The position numbers were made by a program, and so were the translations under genes. A stretch of DNA of 64,000 nt from CBDEGU01 sp965238045 (GTDB lineage: Bacteria; Acidobacteriota; Terriglobia; Bryobacterales; UBA6623). Positions 1-8,618 of the stretch are shown in pieces. The notes under the pieces are model-generated. The model was not told where the DNA came from, searched no databases, and worked only from the letters and a program-made list of their open reading frames with translations. Location: the NCBI GenBank assembly GCA_965238045.1, contig CBDEGU010000012.1:1736001-1800000 (forward strand). The letters run 5' to 3'. Positions within the stretch are counted from its first letter, which is position 1; the number at the start of each line of letters is the position of its first letter.

Positions 1-303
1 TCGGTACACGCCGCCATCTTCAAGAAAGACTGAGTATCCGCCGAGTCTTCCTTGCTCCCAAGGGCGGTCCATAGGCAACAGATTTTCCTGGGGCTGCTCG
101 GGCTGGTTAAAAACGAGCGTCACGCCTTTGCTCGACTCGATGAAGCGCTCATCCAGAAAGAGCTGTTTCTGCGAGCCGACTTGAAGGGGAGGCGATTGAG
201 CCTTGACTGCTATCTGAACGCAAAGCCAAGCCAGGATAACGAGAAGGGTTTTGCAGGAGCGCACGGTTTGAACTCCGGATCTCAGGGTTTCGTATTCCGA
301 CAC
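1..303 (-). CDS. secreted propeller/glycosidase-like protein, N-terminal part
   Basis: The 5-prime end of a gene that runs off the left edge of the window; 101 codons are visible. The N-terminus has a signal peptide (core LLVILAWLCVQIAVKA) followed by LFLDERFIESSKGVTLVF and a segment ending ENLLPMDRPWEQG. From memory, this start resembles large secreted proteins of Acidobacteria and Planctomycetes with a five-bladed propeller related to glycoside hydrolases. Two GTG starts are possible: 303 (preceded by AGAGG) and 264 (preceded by CGGAG, directly before the signal peptide). No catalytic residues are visible, so the function is open. The fragment at 2123-2360 begins in a similar way. Confidence 0.6.
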   Translation of the reverse strand, partial: MSEYETLRSGVQTVRSCKTLLVILAWLCVQIAVKAQSPPLQVGSQKQLFLDERFIESSKGVTLVFNQPEQPQENLLPMDRPWEQGRLGGYSVFLEDGGVYR

Positions 304-797
304 TTCATCCCTCTTGTAAGTTTTGGCAATGCGCTCCCTCTGCATCAACCATACAAGCCTTTTTCTCCGGGCGCAACGACGAGTTGCGGATCCCAGTGGA
401 TCAGGTCGGACCGTGGCCTCACCTTCAGGCTGGAAGCCGGTCCAATCACTTCAAAATGTCCGTGGTTCTTCTAAGGAGGCAGCTGATTCCTGACTCAGAG
501 CGGGGAGCTGTTCGGAAGCTAACGGCACTGGTCCCGGTGGTCAACCGATCCAGTAACAGTGTTGGAGATGGGGAAACACGGTCGCAAGTGCAACCAAATG
601 CAACCAGGATGGCTCGTAAGTTGTTGAAAACATGGTGGTCAGGGAGGTGCTTCGTTCATCGACTGTTGTCGAGAAGAGCTTAAGTACTTACTATACAATC
701 ACTTACAGCCGATTGCGCGTTGGCAACTTCAGCCATTGCCCAAATTAGGTATAAGTGCCCTTTTCAGAAGGAGATAAGGGCGAGACAACAACAGTTG
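304..797. other. no gene recognised
   Basis: No convincing coding region is seen between the divergent start of the secreted gene and the IS21 remnant. Around 684-695 the string GTACTTACTAT matches the end of the IS630-type element at 12179, so an old transposon end may lie here. Confidence 0.4.
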
Positions 798-1178
798 ATG
801 ACTGAAGCACCCCTACTGGAGCGCAAGACCGGGGCGCTGGAGCAAGCGGCGCCACTGGAAGGCTGGCAGTTGCCCAAAGAGTTTGCTCACCTCCGGCGGC
901 TACTCGAGACACGATTGGGCAAGGCCGGTTCCCGCGAGTATATCCAGGTGTTGCGCCTGTTGGAAGACTTTCCTCTGACAGAAGTCCGTGCCGCCGTCGG
1001 AGACGCTTTACGGCTGGGCGCCATCTCGTTCGATGCGGTGAAGCATCTGTTGCTGTGTCGTATCGAACAGCGACCGCCGCGGCTGGAGCTCGAAAACTAT
1101 CCCCATCTGCCGGCGGCTCGTGTCTCGACTACGGCGGCGGCCGACTATCTGGCCCTGTTGGGCGCGGGAGCCGAGTGA
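798..1178 (+). pseudogene. istA: IS21-family IstA transposase, C-terminal fragment
   Basis: This encodes only the last ~125 residues of an IS21 IstA transposase, recognisable by GWQLPKEFAHLRRLLETR, REYIQVLRLLEDF and FDAVKHLLLCRIEQRPPRL, which are typical of the IstA tail. The helix-turn-helix and DDE catalytic core that should precede it are missing, so it cannot be active. It ends in TGA overlapping the istB ATG (TGATG), the normal IS21 arrangement. The left part of the element has been deleted. Confidence 0.85.
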
Positions 1179-1942
1179 TGGCCAAGCCCCAAGTCCTGCT
1201 CCAAGAGTATCTCAGGGCGCTGCGGCTGCCGACCTTCCTGCGCGAGTACGACAAAGTAGCACGAGAATGTGCTCAGGAAGGTGTCGATCATCGGCGCTAT
1301 CTGCTGCGGCTCAGTGAGCTGGAGTTGCTCGATCGCGAACAACGCGCCACCGAGCGCCGCATCAAGACCGCCAAGTTCCCGGTGCTCAAGAGCCTGGAGA
1401 CCTTCGAGTTCCGCTCGATGCCGTCGCTGAACAAGAACCTGGTCCTGGAGCTGGCGCGCTCGGAGTATCTGGATCGCAGAGAGAACGTGTTGGCGCTGGG
1501 CAACTCCGGTACGGGCAAGACGCATCTTGCTCTGGCGTTGGGGCTGGCCGCTTGCCAAAAGGGTTATCGCGTGCGCTTCACGACGGCCGCCGCGCTGGTC
1601 AACGAGTTGCTCGAGGCACGTGACGAGAAACGTCTCCTGCGCTTACAGAGACAGCTGGCCAAGCAAGACCTGCTGATCGTGGACGAACTGGGCTACGTCC
1701 CCTTATCGAAGACGGGCTCGGAGTTATTGTTCGAGATCTTCAGCCAGCACTACGAGCGGGCCTCGACGCTGGTGACCTCGAACCTGCCCTGCAACAAGTG
1801 GACCGAGATCTTCGGCTCCGAGCGGCTGACCGGCGCCTTGCTGGATCGTCTCACCCACCACGTCCATATCTTGGAGATGAACGGCGAGAGCTATCGTCTC
1901 CAGCAGAGTAAGCGTACCCGGAAGCGTTCTTCCTCGGCCTGA
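1178..1942 (+). CDS. istB: IS21-family IstB helper ATPase
   Basis: A 254-residue AAA+ ATPase that acts with IstA in IS21 transposition. Walker A is GNSGTGKTHLALALG and Walker B is LLIVDELGYVP, followed by the SELLFEIFSQHYER and TSNLP segments usual in IstB. The start at 1178 is set by the one-base overlap with the IstA stop. Length is normal and no break is seen, so the helper looks intact, but its transposase partner is truncated and the element is probably immobile unless helped from elsewhere. Confidence 0.93.
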   Translation: MAKPQVLLQEYLRALRLPTFLREYDKVARECAQEGVDHRRYLLRLSELELLDREQRATERRIKTAKFPVLKSLETFEFRSMPSLNKNLVLELARSEYLDRRENVLALGNSGTGKTHLALALGLAACQKGYRVRFTTAAALVNELLEARDEKRLLRLQRQLAKQDLLIVDELGYVPLSKTGSELLFEIFSQHYERASTLVTSNLPCNKWTEIFGSERLTGALLDRLTHHVHILEMNGESYRLQQSKRTRKRSSSA

Positions 1943-1963
1943 GCCCCCGGGGCAGGCCGTCGG

Positions 1964-2040
1964 CTGTTTCGGGGGCTTGCACTACGTCGGGGGCCGCCTT
2001 AACAGGCGTCCCCCTGACTTCGCTCCAGCCCCCGAAACAG
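1964..2040. repeat. large nested inverted repeat after istB
   Basis: A perfect 14-bp inverted repeat (CTGTTTCGGGGGCT at 1964-1977, complement at 2027-2040) encloses a second inverted repeat (GTCGGGGG..CGCC against GGCG.CCCCC.GAC, about 1986-2017). It lies 22 bases after the istB stop. The structure could fold into a long cruciform or hairpin and may end transcription of the element or be part of its end. There is no T-run. Confidence 0.5.
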
Positions 2041-2071
2041 TCGCTTTCCGAAACGAACCCTCTCCCCGAGA

Positions 2072-2122
2072 TGGTCTACTTTTACTCCGCCACAGTGGCC
2101 TAATTTTGCTCCGCCCTTGACA
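2072..2122. mobile_element. IS21-type terminal repeats (right end)
   Basis: Two tandem related repeats, CTACTTTTACTCCGCC and CCTAATTTTGCTCCGCC, end in CTTGACA at 2122. Multiple terminal repeats are characteristic of IS21 ends. The outer 28 bases (2095-2122) recur exactly, reverse-complemented, at 18368-18395. The element therefore ends at 2122, inside the gene fragment that follows. Confidence 0.7.
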
Positions 2123-2360
2123 GGTTCGCGGGGTGCTTGCGAACCTTCGCGGTAACAAGCACCAGGCCTTCCGTCTCGGCCACGAGAAAGTCGTCGTGTA
2201 GAAACAGGTCCGCCCGGTTTCGTTCGGGCCCGAGTTGCACGACGCGGTCTTCTTTCGGGGCGGGGGTAGCCGGCCACGAGTCCGCAAAAGAGGCCGCGAG
2301 CAGAACGACACAACCAACCTGCACCACTCGCCATTTCGGACCTGACAGTGTTTGCTTCAT
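2123..2360 (-). pseudogene. secreted propeller-like protein, N-terminal stub cut by IS21
   Basis: The start of a gene with a good ribosome site (AGGAG, 10 bases before ATG 2360), a signal peptide (core VVQVGCVVLLAASFADSWPA) and the segment ADLFLHDDFLVAETEG. About 79 codons are native; the frame then enters the IS21 end and stops. The LFLHDDFL segment resembles LFLDERFI in the partial protein at 1-303, so both probably belong to the same family of secreted propeller proteins. The rest of the gene is not found in the window. Function unknown. Confidence 0.6.
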
Positions 2361-2461
2361 CCTTCAATCTCCTTGACGAGGACCGCGTGTGGAAAGTGCC
2401 TCGGAGACATAACCGAGAATAACAGATTCGCCGAGGTTTTGGGACTCGTCCGTTGCCCGGA

Positions 2462-3742
2462 TGTCAAGGCCCAATAGAAATGTCCCCCTGGGTCGCCCAG
2501 TAGATAATGTCCCCCGGTTCGGAAGAGAGAATCGTCGTCGTCGGGGCTGTGGAAATGTGGGAATCACGTGAGCGATTTCCAAGGCAGGGTGGCAAGGGTG
2601 GGAAACCTCTCGTTGCGATTCGAACCCTACTCGCCCTCTGGAGAGGTTTTCCACGCTTTCCACCCGACCCGTCATTTCCACAGCCCGTGTTCACCCTGTC
2701 GCCGCGCGTTGTTTCGACAGCAGCGGCCGGCGCCAGGGATGATTGGCTGCCGACTTGCGAGCAAACTTGGCATTATATTCGCCCAGATACTGCTCGTCGA
2801 GATAGCGGTTCGCCGCCTCGTCATCGGCGATCCCTTCAAGCCGCATCTTCTTGATCAGGCGGTCTTGATGCGTCGAGTGATGGCGCTCCACTCGGCCCTT
2901 GGCTTGCGGCGACGATACCGCGAGGATGCGGATACTCCGCTTGGCGCACATGCACCCGAACTGGCTTTCCGGTTCGATGCCTTCGATCGCTTCGCGCGAC
3001 GTCGGCTTGCCGCTTGTCGACGTTTTTCCAATCGCAGTCAAGCGCCTTCGGAACGCCGTGTTGACGCACCCAAGCTTGGAGTCGCTTCGGCTGCGGCCCA
3101 GGTCGTTTCCTCGTCCGAGAAACGGCACAGCGCCAGACCTGTCGCAGCGTCGACAGAGTTCATCAGGCAACCTCTGGGACCACGTCCTTCGCGCCCGTCG
3201 TGGTGCCAACCGCCGAGTTGAATCCATTCGCCGAAATGAGCGCGGCGTTGGCGCCGGGTGCGGTGCGGTTTTCGCTTGCGCCGGCGGCTCCACAGGCCCG
3301 CGGCAAGCATCCAGCGCCGCAAGGTTTCGCGCGGCACTTCGATGCCCTGATCGGCCGCCAGATGTTCCGACGCCAGTGTCGGCCCCCACCGCTCGTGCGG
3401 CTCGCCCGAATCGTTCTCGCGCACCAACTCGAGAACCTGCTCGCGTCGCTTGCCATTGGCTTGGTTCGTAGCGCGGCCGACGTGGCCGTGCACCCAAGCT
3501 TTGGTCCCGCCCGCGCTGTAACGCTTCGTGAGCCGCTTCGCTTGGCGGTAGCTGACCTCCAGCAGCTCGGCGGCTTCGGCCAACTTCAGTTCGCCTCGTT
3601 TCACTCGGCTCAGCACTTCGCCGCGCCTCAGTTCCTTCGCCCTCATCCATGTCCTTCCCAATCTCGGCTCCTCTTTCGAAGCCCCAGATTAGGGGATATT
3701 TCTATTGGGCGCTCAAGGGGACATTATCATTGGGCTACAACA
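2462..3742. mobile_element. IS1202/ISNCY-like insertion sequence with 17-bp target duplication
   Basis: The 1281-bp element has related ends: TGTCAAGGCCCAATAG at 2462 and, reverse-complemented, TGTTGTAGCCCAATGA at 3742. Each end has a second inner copy of the CCCA..ATGTCCCC motif. It is flanked by CTCGTCCGTTGCCCGGA (2445-2461) and CGCGTCCGTTGCCCGGA (3743-3759), a 17-bp direct repeat with one mismatch. Such long duplications fit the IS1202-related group as I remember it. The transposase inside is frameshifted. Confidence 0.75.
2691..3646 (-). pseudogene. ISNCY/IS1202-type transposase with two frameshifts
   Basis: Reading from ATG 3646 (site GGAAGG), the N-terminal helix-turn-helix part (AEAAELLEVSYRQAKRL) and the first catalytic Asp (SVDAATG) are in one frame. 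The second Asp region (VRQHGVPKALDCDWKN) continues in another frame from about 3060. The C-terminal part with the catalytic Glu (SSPQAKGRVERHHSTHQDRL) and tail is in a third, ending at 2691. Two frameshifts thus break a protein of roughly 320 residues. All pieces look like the ISNCY/IS1202 family, so this is a decayed copy or one with sequence errors. Confidence 0.8.
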
Positions 3743-3823
3743 CGCGTCCGTTGCCCGGAAAGACTCACTACCGAGTATACACCAAGGTCTCGAAGTTCTC
3801 AGACTCCATCGCAGGCCCGCCGT

Positions 3824-5002
3824 TCACAAGGCTTTCTCCAGGCTGTTGCGAGCGTCTTCTACGAGCCGCGCAGCGTTGTTATAAAAAACGTCTTCGATCT
3901 GCGAGCGAGTCAGCCCGGCGTACCGCGCCGCACGCTTCATGGCACGCAGCATTTCATAGCGAACAAACGTGAAACCCCCAAAGCAGTGAGAGCGCATAAG
4001 CGTCTGATTCGTGTCGTCCATTTGGCTCCAGCAGTAACCCCAGGCCACGTACTTGCCTCGTGTGACTCCCACCGTAAAGTCGTCGCTTCCGTAACAGACG
4101 CGGCTATGGTCCACGATCGACAACAGCGCGGCAAAGGCATCGGATTCGCAAACCGATGAGCCCTCGAACCAAAGATTGGGAATCTTGCGTAGCCGCTCAG
4201 CAGCTTTCAGCAAGGGCCAATCTGAATAACTTCTTGCGCAGTGCGCCATCATCCAACGCACGCGGGGGTATTTCGCCGTCAACCGCTCCAAATCCTCGAG
4301 GTTCTCGGGGTCGGCGATAGCACGAGATTTCGCAATGTGCATCCGGATAATCAACCCGTAGCGGTTCGCCACCTCGATTTGATGTTCCGGCATGAAGTCA
4401 GTGATGCGGCATTCATTGGTGTCACCGGTCTTCGAGAAATAGCGGTAGGGTTTGAACCCTAAGAACTTGTACTGTGTCACAAGGCGTTCGACTTCGGCGG
4501 CGCTCATCTTCGGGTGGACCAGCATCTGTGCCGGGGTTCTGGGCTTCTTTGCGGCTTCTTTAGCAATGAACGGGTTGGACCTTTCGAAATCCACCTGGGG
4601 ATGCGGCGTGGGCGCCAAGATATGGCTGACTTTTCGACCCGGGTACAAGAGCCTCTCCGCGGCCTCGAGCAATTCCAGGCTGCCGTACTTGGCAAAAGCT
4701 CCCGAGGCCAATTGGTAGCGAGCCGTGTTCGCTTTGTTGGGATCGAGATTAAGCTCGTAGCGGGTCAGGTGACCGTGCATGTCAAAGAGCCGCTCGGGCA
4801 CGAAGTCGTCGAGTTCCTCTTCCCAAATCCGTCGATCGAGGTCGTTGATCTGCAGTATCTTGGCTGCGTCAGGAATCCCCTCCGCTGGAGAAGCCGGAGC
4901 CTGTGAAGCTGCCGCCCCTGCGGCAGCGCCGGCTAAAAAAGAACGCCGAGATACGCTGCCCGGCTTTAATCCGCCATCTTTGTTTTCCGTCTTATGGGAC
5001 AT
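3824..5002 (-). CDS. Tat-exported amidohydrolase family protein
   Basis: A 392-residue protein of the amidohydrolase-2 type (metal-dependent TIM barrel). It begins with a twin-arginine signal (SRRSFLAGAAAGAAASQAPA). The barrel part shows DMHGH (first metal-binding His pair), MHIAKSRA, MMAHCAR and CYGSDDF (candidate catalytic Asp). AGGAG lies 5 bases before the ATG. The substrate cannot be told. It sits just downstream of a membrane-dipeptidase tail on the same strand, suggesting a broken operon for peptide or D-amino-acid use. The gene itself looks intact. Confidence 0.8.
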   Translation of the reverse strand: MSHKTENKDGGLKPGSVSRRSFLAGAAAGAAASQAPASPAEGIPDAAKILQINDLDRRIWEEELDDFVPERLFDMHGHLTRYELNLDPNKANTARYQLASGAFAKYGSLELLEAAERLLYPGRKVSHILAPTPHPQVDFERSNPFIAKEAAKKPRTPAQMLVHPKMSAAEVERLVTQYKFLGFKPYRYFSKTGDTNECRITDFMPEHQIEVANRYGLIIRMHIAKSRAIADPENLEDLERLTAKYPRVRWMMAHCARSYSDWPLLKAAERLRKIPNLWFEGSSVCESDAFAALLSIVDHSRVCYGSDDFTVGVTRGKYVAWGYCWSQMDDTNQTLMRSHCFGGFTFVRYEMLRAMKRAARYAGLTRSQIEDVFYNNAARLVEDARNSLEKAL

Positions 5003-5100
5003 TGGTTCTCCTGGTGTCGTCTTTGCGGCTATTGGATACGCTCAGTGTAGTAGCCGGGCCAATCGCGCAAAGGTTTGAGTGTCGGGCGTATCCTGCCGTT

Positions 5101-5204
5101 TCAGATCAACACCCCACGAGGACGCTTGTCAAGGACAGCACTCGCCACACGCAGGAAGTTTTCTCCGATGATCTTCCGGATCTGGTCGTCTGAATAGCCT
5201 TGAC
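5101..5204 (-). pseudogene. membrane dipeptidase (peptidase M19) C-terminal stub
   Basis: The frame reads GYSDDQIRKIIGENFLRV followed by a short tail and TGA at 5101-5103. This matches the C-terminus of M19 (renal-type) dipeptidases, which commonly end in YSDEDIRKI.G.N.LRV. The gene is cut exactly at the end of the IS6-like element at 5205 and the upstream part was not found beyond the element, so an adjacent deletion is likely. M19 enzymes act on dipeptides, often with a D-residue at the C-terminus. Confidence 0.7.
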
Positions 5205-6000
5205 GGCATTGTCAAGTTAATAACGCGAAGGCGCTCTTGCGCCGGAGATCGTCCGAGGTCTCTCCCTTTCAGCAGGCACAAGTCGCCTCCTTCCAGTCAG
5301 TGAAAGCTCTGCCCCTGAGCAGTCGATGATGGATCGCTATGAGATGATGACGCCCAACGCGGAACAGATTGTGAATGGGCCCGTGGACACAGAGAAATCG
5401 TTGGGCCTGAGCCGCTGATTTGAATCGACGCATTTGGCGTTCCTGCTCCCTGGTGTGTTGGTGGGAAACTTCAGCTCGGTTGTTCTCGTACGGGCCGGTC
5501 CGATGGGTAACGGATGGGAAGACCTCTCGGTGGGCCGCCGCATAGCTTCGAAGCTTGTCGGTAACGAGTTGCCATGGTGATCTCCCCTCACGTTTCAAAA
5601 CCTTGCGAAAGAAGCGCTTAGCGGCTCTCCTGTCTCGGTGGCGTGTGACTAAAATATCCAGGACGTCGCCGTCCTGGTCCACCGCTCTCCAAAGATAATG
5701 ACGTTCGCCGCAGATGGTGATGAACGACTCGTCCACGTGCCAAATGTCGCCGAGTCGACCTTGTCGCCGCCGCAGAGTGCGGGCATACGCTGGTCCAAAC
5801 TTCCGGCACCAGGATCGAATGGCTTCGTAGGATACGGTGATGCCACGCTCCGCGAGAAGGTCTTCGACATCGCGAAAGCTCAGCGTGAACCGATGGTACA
5901 GCCAAACCGCGTGGCTGATGATCTCGGGTGGAAAGCGGTGGCGTCGATACAGGGATTCCATCGGTCAATTGTCGCCCACCGGTGTTAACTTGACAATGCC
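5205..6000. mobile_element. IS6-family insertion sequence
   Basis: A 796-bp element with perfect 16-bp terminal inverted repeats, GGCATTGTCAAGTTAA at 5205-5220 and its complement at 5985-6000, enclosing one transposase gene. The 8-bp flanks (GCCTTGAC left, ACCGCGCC right) do not match, so one side has been rearranged, in keeping with the truncated dipeptidase at the left. The same termini cap the three 120-bp elements at 8619, 9495 and 10290. Confidence 0.88.
5269..5961 (-). CDS. IS6-family transposase
   Basis: A 230-residue DDE transposase, the usual IS6 length. The N-terminal part (FPPEIISHAVWLYHRF..SFRDVEDLLAERGI) is the helix-turn-helix typical of the family. The catalytic residues are visible as HVDESF (Asp), VTDKLRSY (Asp) and NNRAEVSH (Glu), and the C-terminal RRFKS motif is present. 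The frame is intact and the ends match, so this copy could be active and could supply transposase to the short elements that share its termini. Confidence 0.92.
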   Translation of the reverse strand: MESLYRRHRFPPEIISHAVWLYHRFTLSFRDVEDLLAERGITVSYEAIRSWCRKFGPAYARTLRRRQGRLGDIWHVDESFITICGERHYLWRAVDQDGDVLDILVTRHRDRRAAKRFFRKVLKREGRSPWQLVTDKLRSYAAAHREVFPSVTHRTGPYENNRAEVSHQHTREQERQMRRFKSAAQAQRFLCVHGPIHNLFRVGRHHLIAIHHRLLRGRAFTDWKEATCAC

Positions 6001-6040
6001 ACCGCGCCAGTTCCCGACCCTACCGCCAGTGCGTTGCCTG

Positions 6041-6119
6041 CTAGCCTTCTTTGATCCACTGCTCCGCAGTGCCGCGCTTGTTGTAGCCGGCAACAACAAA
6101 ACTACCGGGCTGGTTTTCG
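6041..6119 (-). pseudogene. IS1380-family transposase scrap
   Basis: One frame reads ENQPGSFVVAGYNKRG then TAEQWIKEG and a TAG stop. The YNKRGTAEQWIKEGK block is a hallmark of IS1380 transposases, close to the catalytic Glu. Only about 25 residues remain, so this is a fossil between the IS6-like element and the DapA-family tail. Confidence 0.6.
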
Positions 6120-6351
6120 AGCTAAGCTGTTTAAGCTGTTCCACCGCGCCCCTCAGGGGCGGTGTTTTCCAGATTCAACTGTAGGGTCATCCTACGGCCA
6201 ATTGTCAACTTGCTCATACTAGAGGGAAATAGCGGCCTCTCGATAGGCTCCTGCGCGGTTGAAATCCACCAACGCGCACGAAAGGCACCGGGACTGGACG
6301 CCTCGCGGCTTTTCGTATGCCCCTCTGGGGCGAAACGCCAACCCACGGGTC

Positions 6352-6440
6352 CTACTGTAGATCGGGGACGTCGAAGCGGGTGAACAACTGCCGTAGTTCG
6401 TCGCGCTCTTCGTCGTTGAGCGAACGGTTCGGGAGGCGGC
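6352..6440 (-). pseudogene. DapA-family gene, 3-prime part separated by IS630
   Basis: The frame reads RLPNRSLNDEERDELRQLF and ends DVPDLQ then TAG at 6352-6354. It is the missing C-terminal tail of the DapA-family gene at 7676-8523. Removing the IS630 element with one copy of TA joins GGT-CCT-A to GC-CGC-CTC and gives GGPSRLPNRSLNDEE, a typical tail for the family. It has no start of its own and is presumably not translated. Confidence 0.85.
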
Positions 6441-7675
6441 TAGTATATCGTTTCATTAAACTGTACTCATCTCAGACGCGCTCTCCAGCGGCTCGAACTT
6501 CCTCCAGCGGTGAACGACGGGGGCGGCGTTGATCTCCGCGATCCCCTGCAGGATTCGTTCTCGAAGTTCCTCCCAGGACTCCACCCGGATTCGCTTCAAA
6601 AAAGTGCGCGCCATCTTCCCGAACAGCGTCTCGACAATATTCAGCCAGGACCCGTGGGTCGGCGTATGCACGTATTTGAAGCGGTTCGGACGCGTCGCCA
6701 AATAGTCCTTCGTCTCCTTGGAAACGTGGGAGGAATGATTATCCAAGATCAATCGGATCGTGCAGTGGGCCGGGTAGGATTGGTCCAGATCCTTGAGCAG
6801 TAAGATGAATTCCCGGCTGCGGTGGCGCCGCTCCACCCGCGCTGTCACCCGACCGTCGTGCAAGTCCAGCGCCGCCAGAATCGAGCAAGTTCCCAGACGT
6901 TTGTATTCGTAATCTCGAGCCACGCAGGGATGCCGCCCCGCAGTCGGCGGCAGGTCCGGAGCGGTGTTGGCGATCGCTTGCACGCCGGGCTTTTCGTCGA
7001 CCGAAACCGTAATCACGCCCGGCGATGGGCCGCCCTCGCCCGCGCTTTCATTCTGCAAGGCCACCTCGCGGTAGACCAGCAGCACCTGCCGCATCTTGGA
7101 CTCAAAATCCGGGTCGCGGCGCTGCAAGTAGTACTTCACCTTCTCCGGGTGAAGAGGTTGCTCGGCCAGAATCCGATGGACGGTCGCCTTGGCCGCTTGG
7201 GCCAAGGCCGGATAGCCCGCTTCCACGGCATGCTGGCGCACGTGCCGGGCGAGCGCGCCGCGGGTCCAGAGCTCGGCGGCGTAACCGAGTTGCTTGGGTT
7301 TGCTACAGGCCAAGTGCACCACCCAGGCCTTGGCCTCTTCGCTGATGCGGGGTTCCCGGGGACGATGATAGGCATCCTTGAGCGCCGCTTCCACCCCCAT
7401 GGCCAGGGCTCGCTCGATCCATTTGCCAACGCTTTTGCGCGTCATCTTCACGGCCCGCATAATCTCGGCGATCGTCTCGCCGCAATGATAGCGCCACAGA
7501 ATCTCGGCTCTCTGCACCTCCCGAGCCGGAGCCTTACGCGAACGACGCAGCCGCTGCAGATGTTGCGACTCTTCGGGCGTGAGAAGCAGTTGGGGACGCT
7601 TCGATTTTCCTGCCATGCATCCAGCCTAGCAGGAAACATCCTCGTATCGATATGTTTTAATGAAACGCTATACTA
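6441..7675. mobile_element. IS630-family insertion sequence, copy A
   Basis: The element is bounded by TA dinucleotides (6441-6442 and 7674-7675) and near-perfect inverted ends: TAGTATATCGTTTCATTAAA at the left and TAGTATAGCGTTTCATTAAA read inward from the right. Insertion at TA with TA duplication is the rule for IS630. It splits a DapA-family gene 27 codons before its end. Confidence 0.93.
6456..7616 (-). CDS. IS630-family transposase (copy A)
   Basis: An intact 386-residue transposase. The N-terminus carries the helix-turn-helix (CGETIAEIMRAVKMTRKSV) and a winged region. The DDE triad is seen as VSVDEKPGVQA, LILDNHSSH and GSWLNIVETLFGKM, all standard IS630 motifs. The stop codon lies inside the terminal repeat, so the gene fills the element. 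It is different in sequence from the second IS630 transposase at 12224-13288, so the two are separate arrivals. Confidence 0.93.
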   Translation of the reverse strand: MAGKSKRPQLLLTPEESQHLQRLRRSRKAPAREVQRAEILWRYHCGETIAEIMRAVKMTRKSVGKWIERALAMGVEAALKDAYHRPREPRISEEAKAWVVHLACSKPKQLGYAAELWTRGALARHVRQHAVEAGYPALAQAAKATVHRILAEQPLHPEKVKYYLQRRDPDFESKMRQVLLVYREVALQNESAGEGGPSPGVITVSVDEKPGVQAIANTAPDLPPTAGRHPCVARDYEYKRLGTCSILAALDLHDGRVTARVERRHRSREFILLLKDLDQSYPAHCTIRLILDNHSSHVSKETKDYLATRPNRFKYVHTPTHGSWLNIVETLFGKMARTFLKRIRVESWEELRERILQGIAEINAAPVVHRWRKFEPLESASEMSTV

Positions 7676-8523
7676 GGACCGCCGGGGCGGCCGCAAAGTT
7701 CGAGCGCCGCTTTGACCACCGGACTCTCGGCGCCTGTCCGCTTCCACATCTTGCCGCGGAAGTCAGACCAGGGCCAATTGATGGTGGTGATCTTCTGCTG
7801 CGCGGCCTCGTAGTCGGCGGCCTCGAGCAACCGCCATACGTCCAGCTCGTGCTCGGGCCAGACCGTCGCTAGGTGCGTGATGTAGCCCGTGCCGCCCAAT
7901 AGGCGGTTCATGACGTGCAGCCCCGAGTTGTCGACGACGGCCAGTTGGTCGGAGAATCGCGCCACCCCGCGCAGGTAGGCGCTGCTACCCTGGGACGACG
8001 ACCACTTCAGCGAGACGCAGCGCGGCAGTTCAGCGAGCCGTGCGACCTGGTCGAGGGACATGTTGTAGCCCTCCCAGTAGGTGTTGTAGATCATGATCGC
8101 GATGTGGCCTGTCGCGTTATGCACCGCCTGGAAGAGACGCAGGCAATCCTCGTCTGACGATTCGTAGTAGAACCCGGGAGACATCTGAACGGCGTACGCG
8201 CCGATCTGCTCGGCCCACTGCGCCATCTCGATGATCGTGTTGACGTTGGTATCTTGCGCTCCCACGACGACCGGTGCGCGACCATCGGCGGCCTTGGCGA
8301 TTGTTTCCGTAACGGCCTTGCGTTCGGCGAAGGTGAGCATCGGGAAGTCTCCGCCGGCACCGGCCGCCAGAAGCACGCCGTGTCCGGTGCTGATGCCGCG
8401 CTCGACGACGTAGCGGACGTTCTCGCTGATCGCGCCGTGGTCGATCGACAGGTCGTCGTTCAGATTGGTGATGACCGGAATCATCGGCCCGCGTAACGTT
8501 CCCTTCACCTTTTCCAAGTCCAT
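7676..8523 (-). pseudogene. DapA-family aldolase/lyase interrupted by IS630
   Basis: The first ~283 codons of a (beta/alpha)8 class I aldolase of the dihydrodipicolinate synthase/N-acetylneuraminate lyase family. Visible features are PMIPVITNLNDD at the start, GAGGDFPMLTFAER (the usual GxxGE region), IYNTYW (active-site Tyr) and CVSLKWSS with the Schiff-base Lys. The reading frame runs into IS630 and stops after adding SIAFH. The restored gene would encode 312 residues (7676-8523 plus TA plus 6352-6440). The truncated product might fold, because only the last helix is lost. Substrate unknown; the neighbours suggest amino-acid catabolism. Confidence 0.85.
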
Positions 8524-8618
8524 CGTGTCCCCTTCCTTTTGGAGTTTCGTTACTCCGCGCGGCGCGCTCAGATCGGACTGGCCCAGGCCATCTGTTTGTT
8601 CGTTTGGATCACCCGGAC

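Noticed and set aside
52..474. Open frame of 140 codons on the + strand at the left edge
   Set aside because: It lies opposite a convincing - strand gene with a signal peptide and reads as composition-driven sequence.
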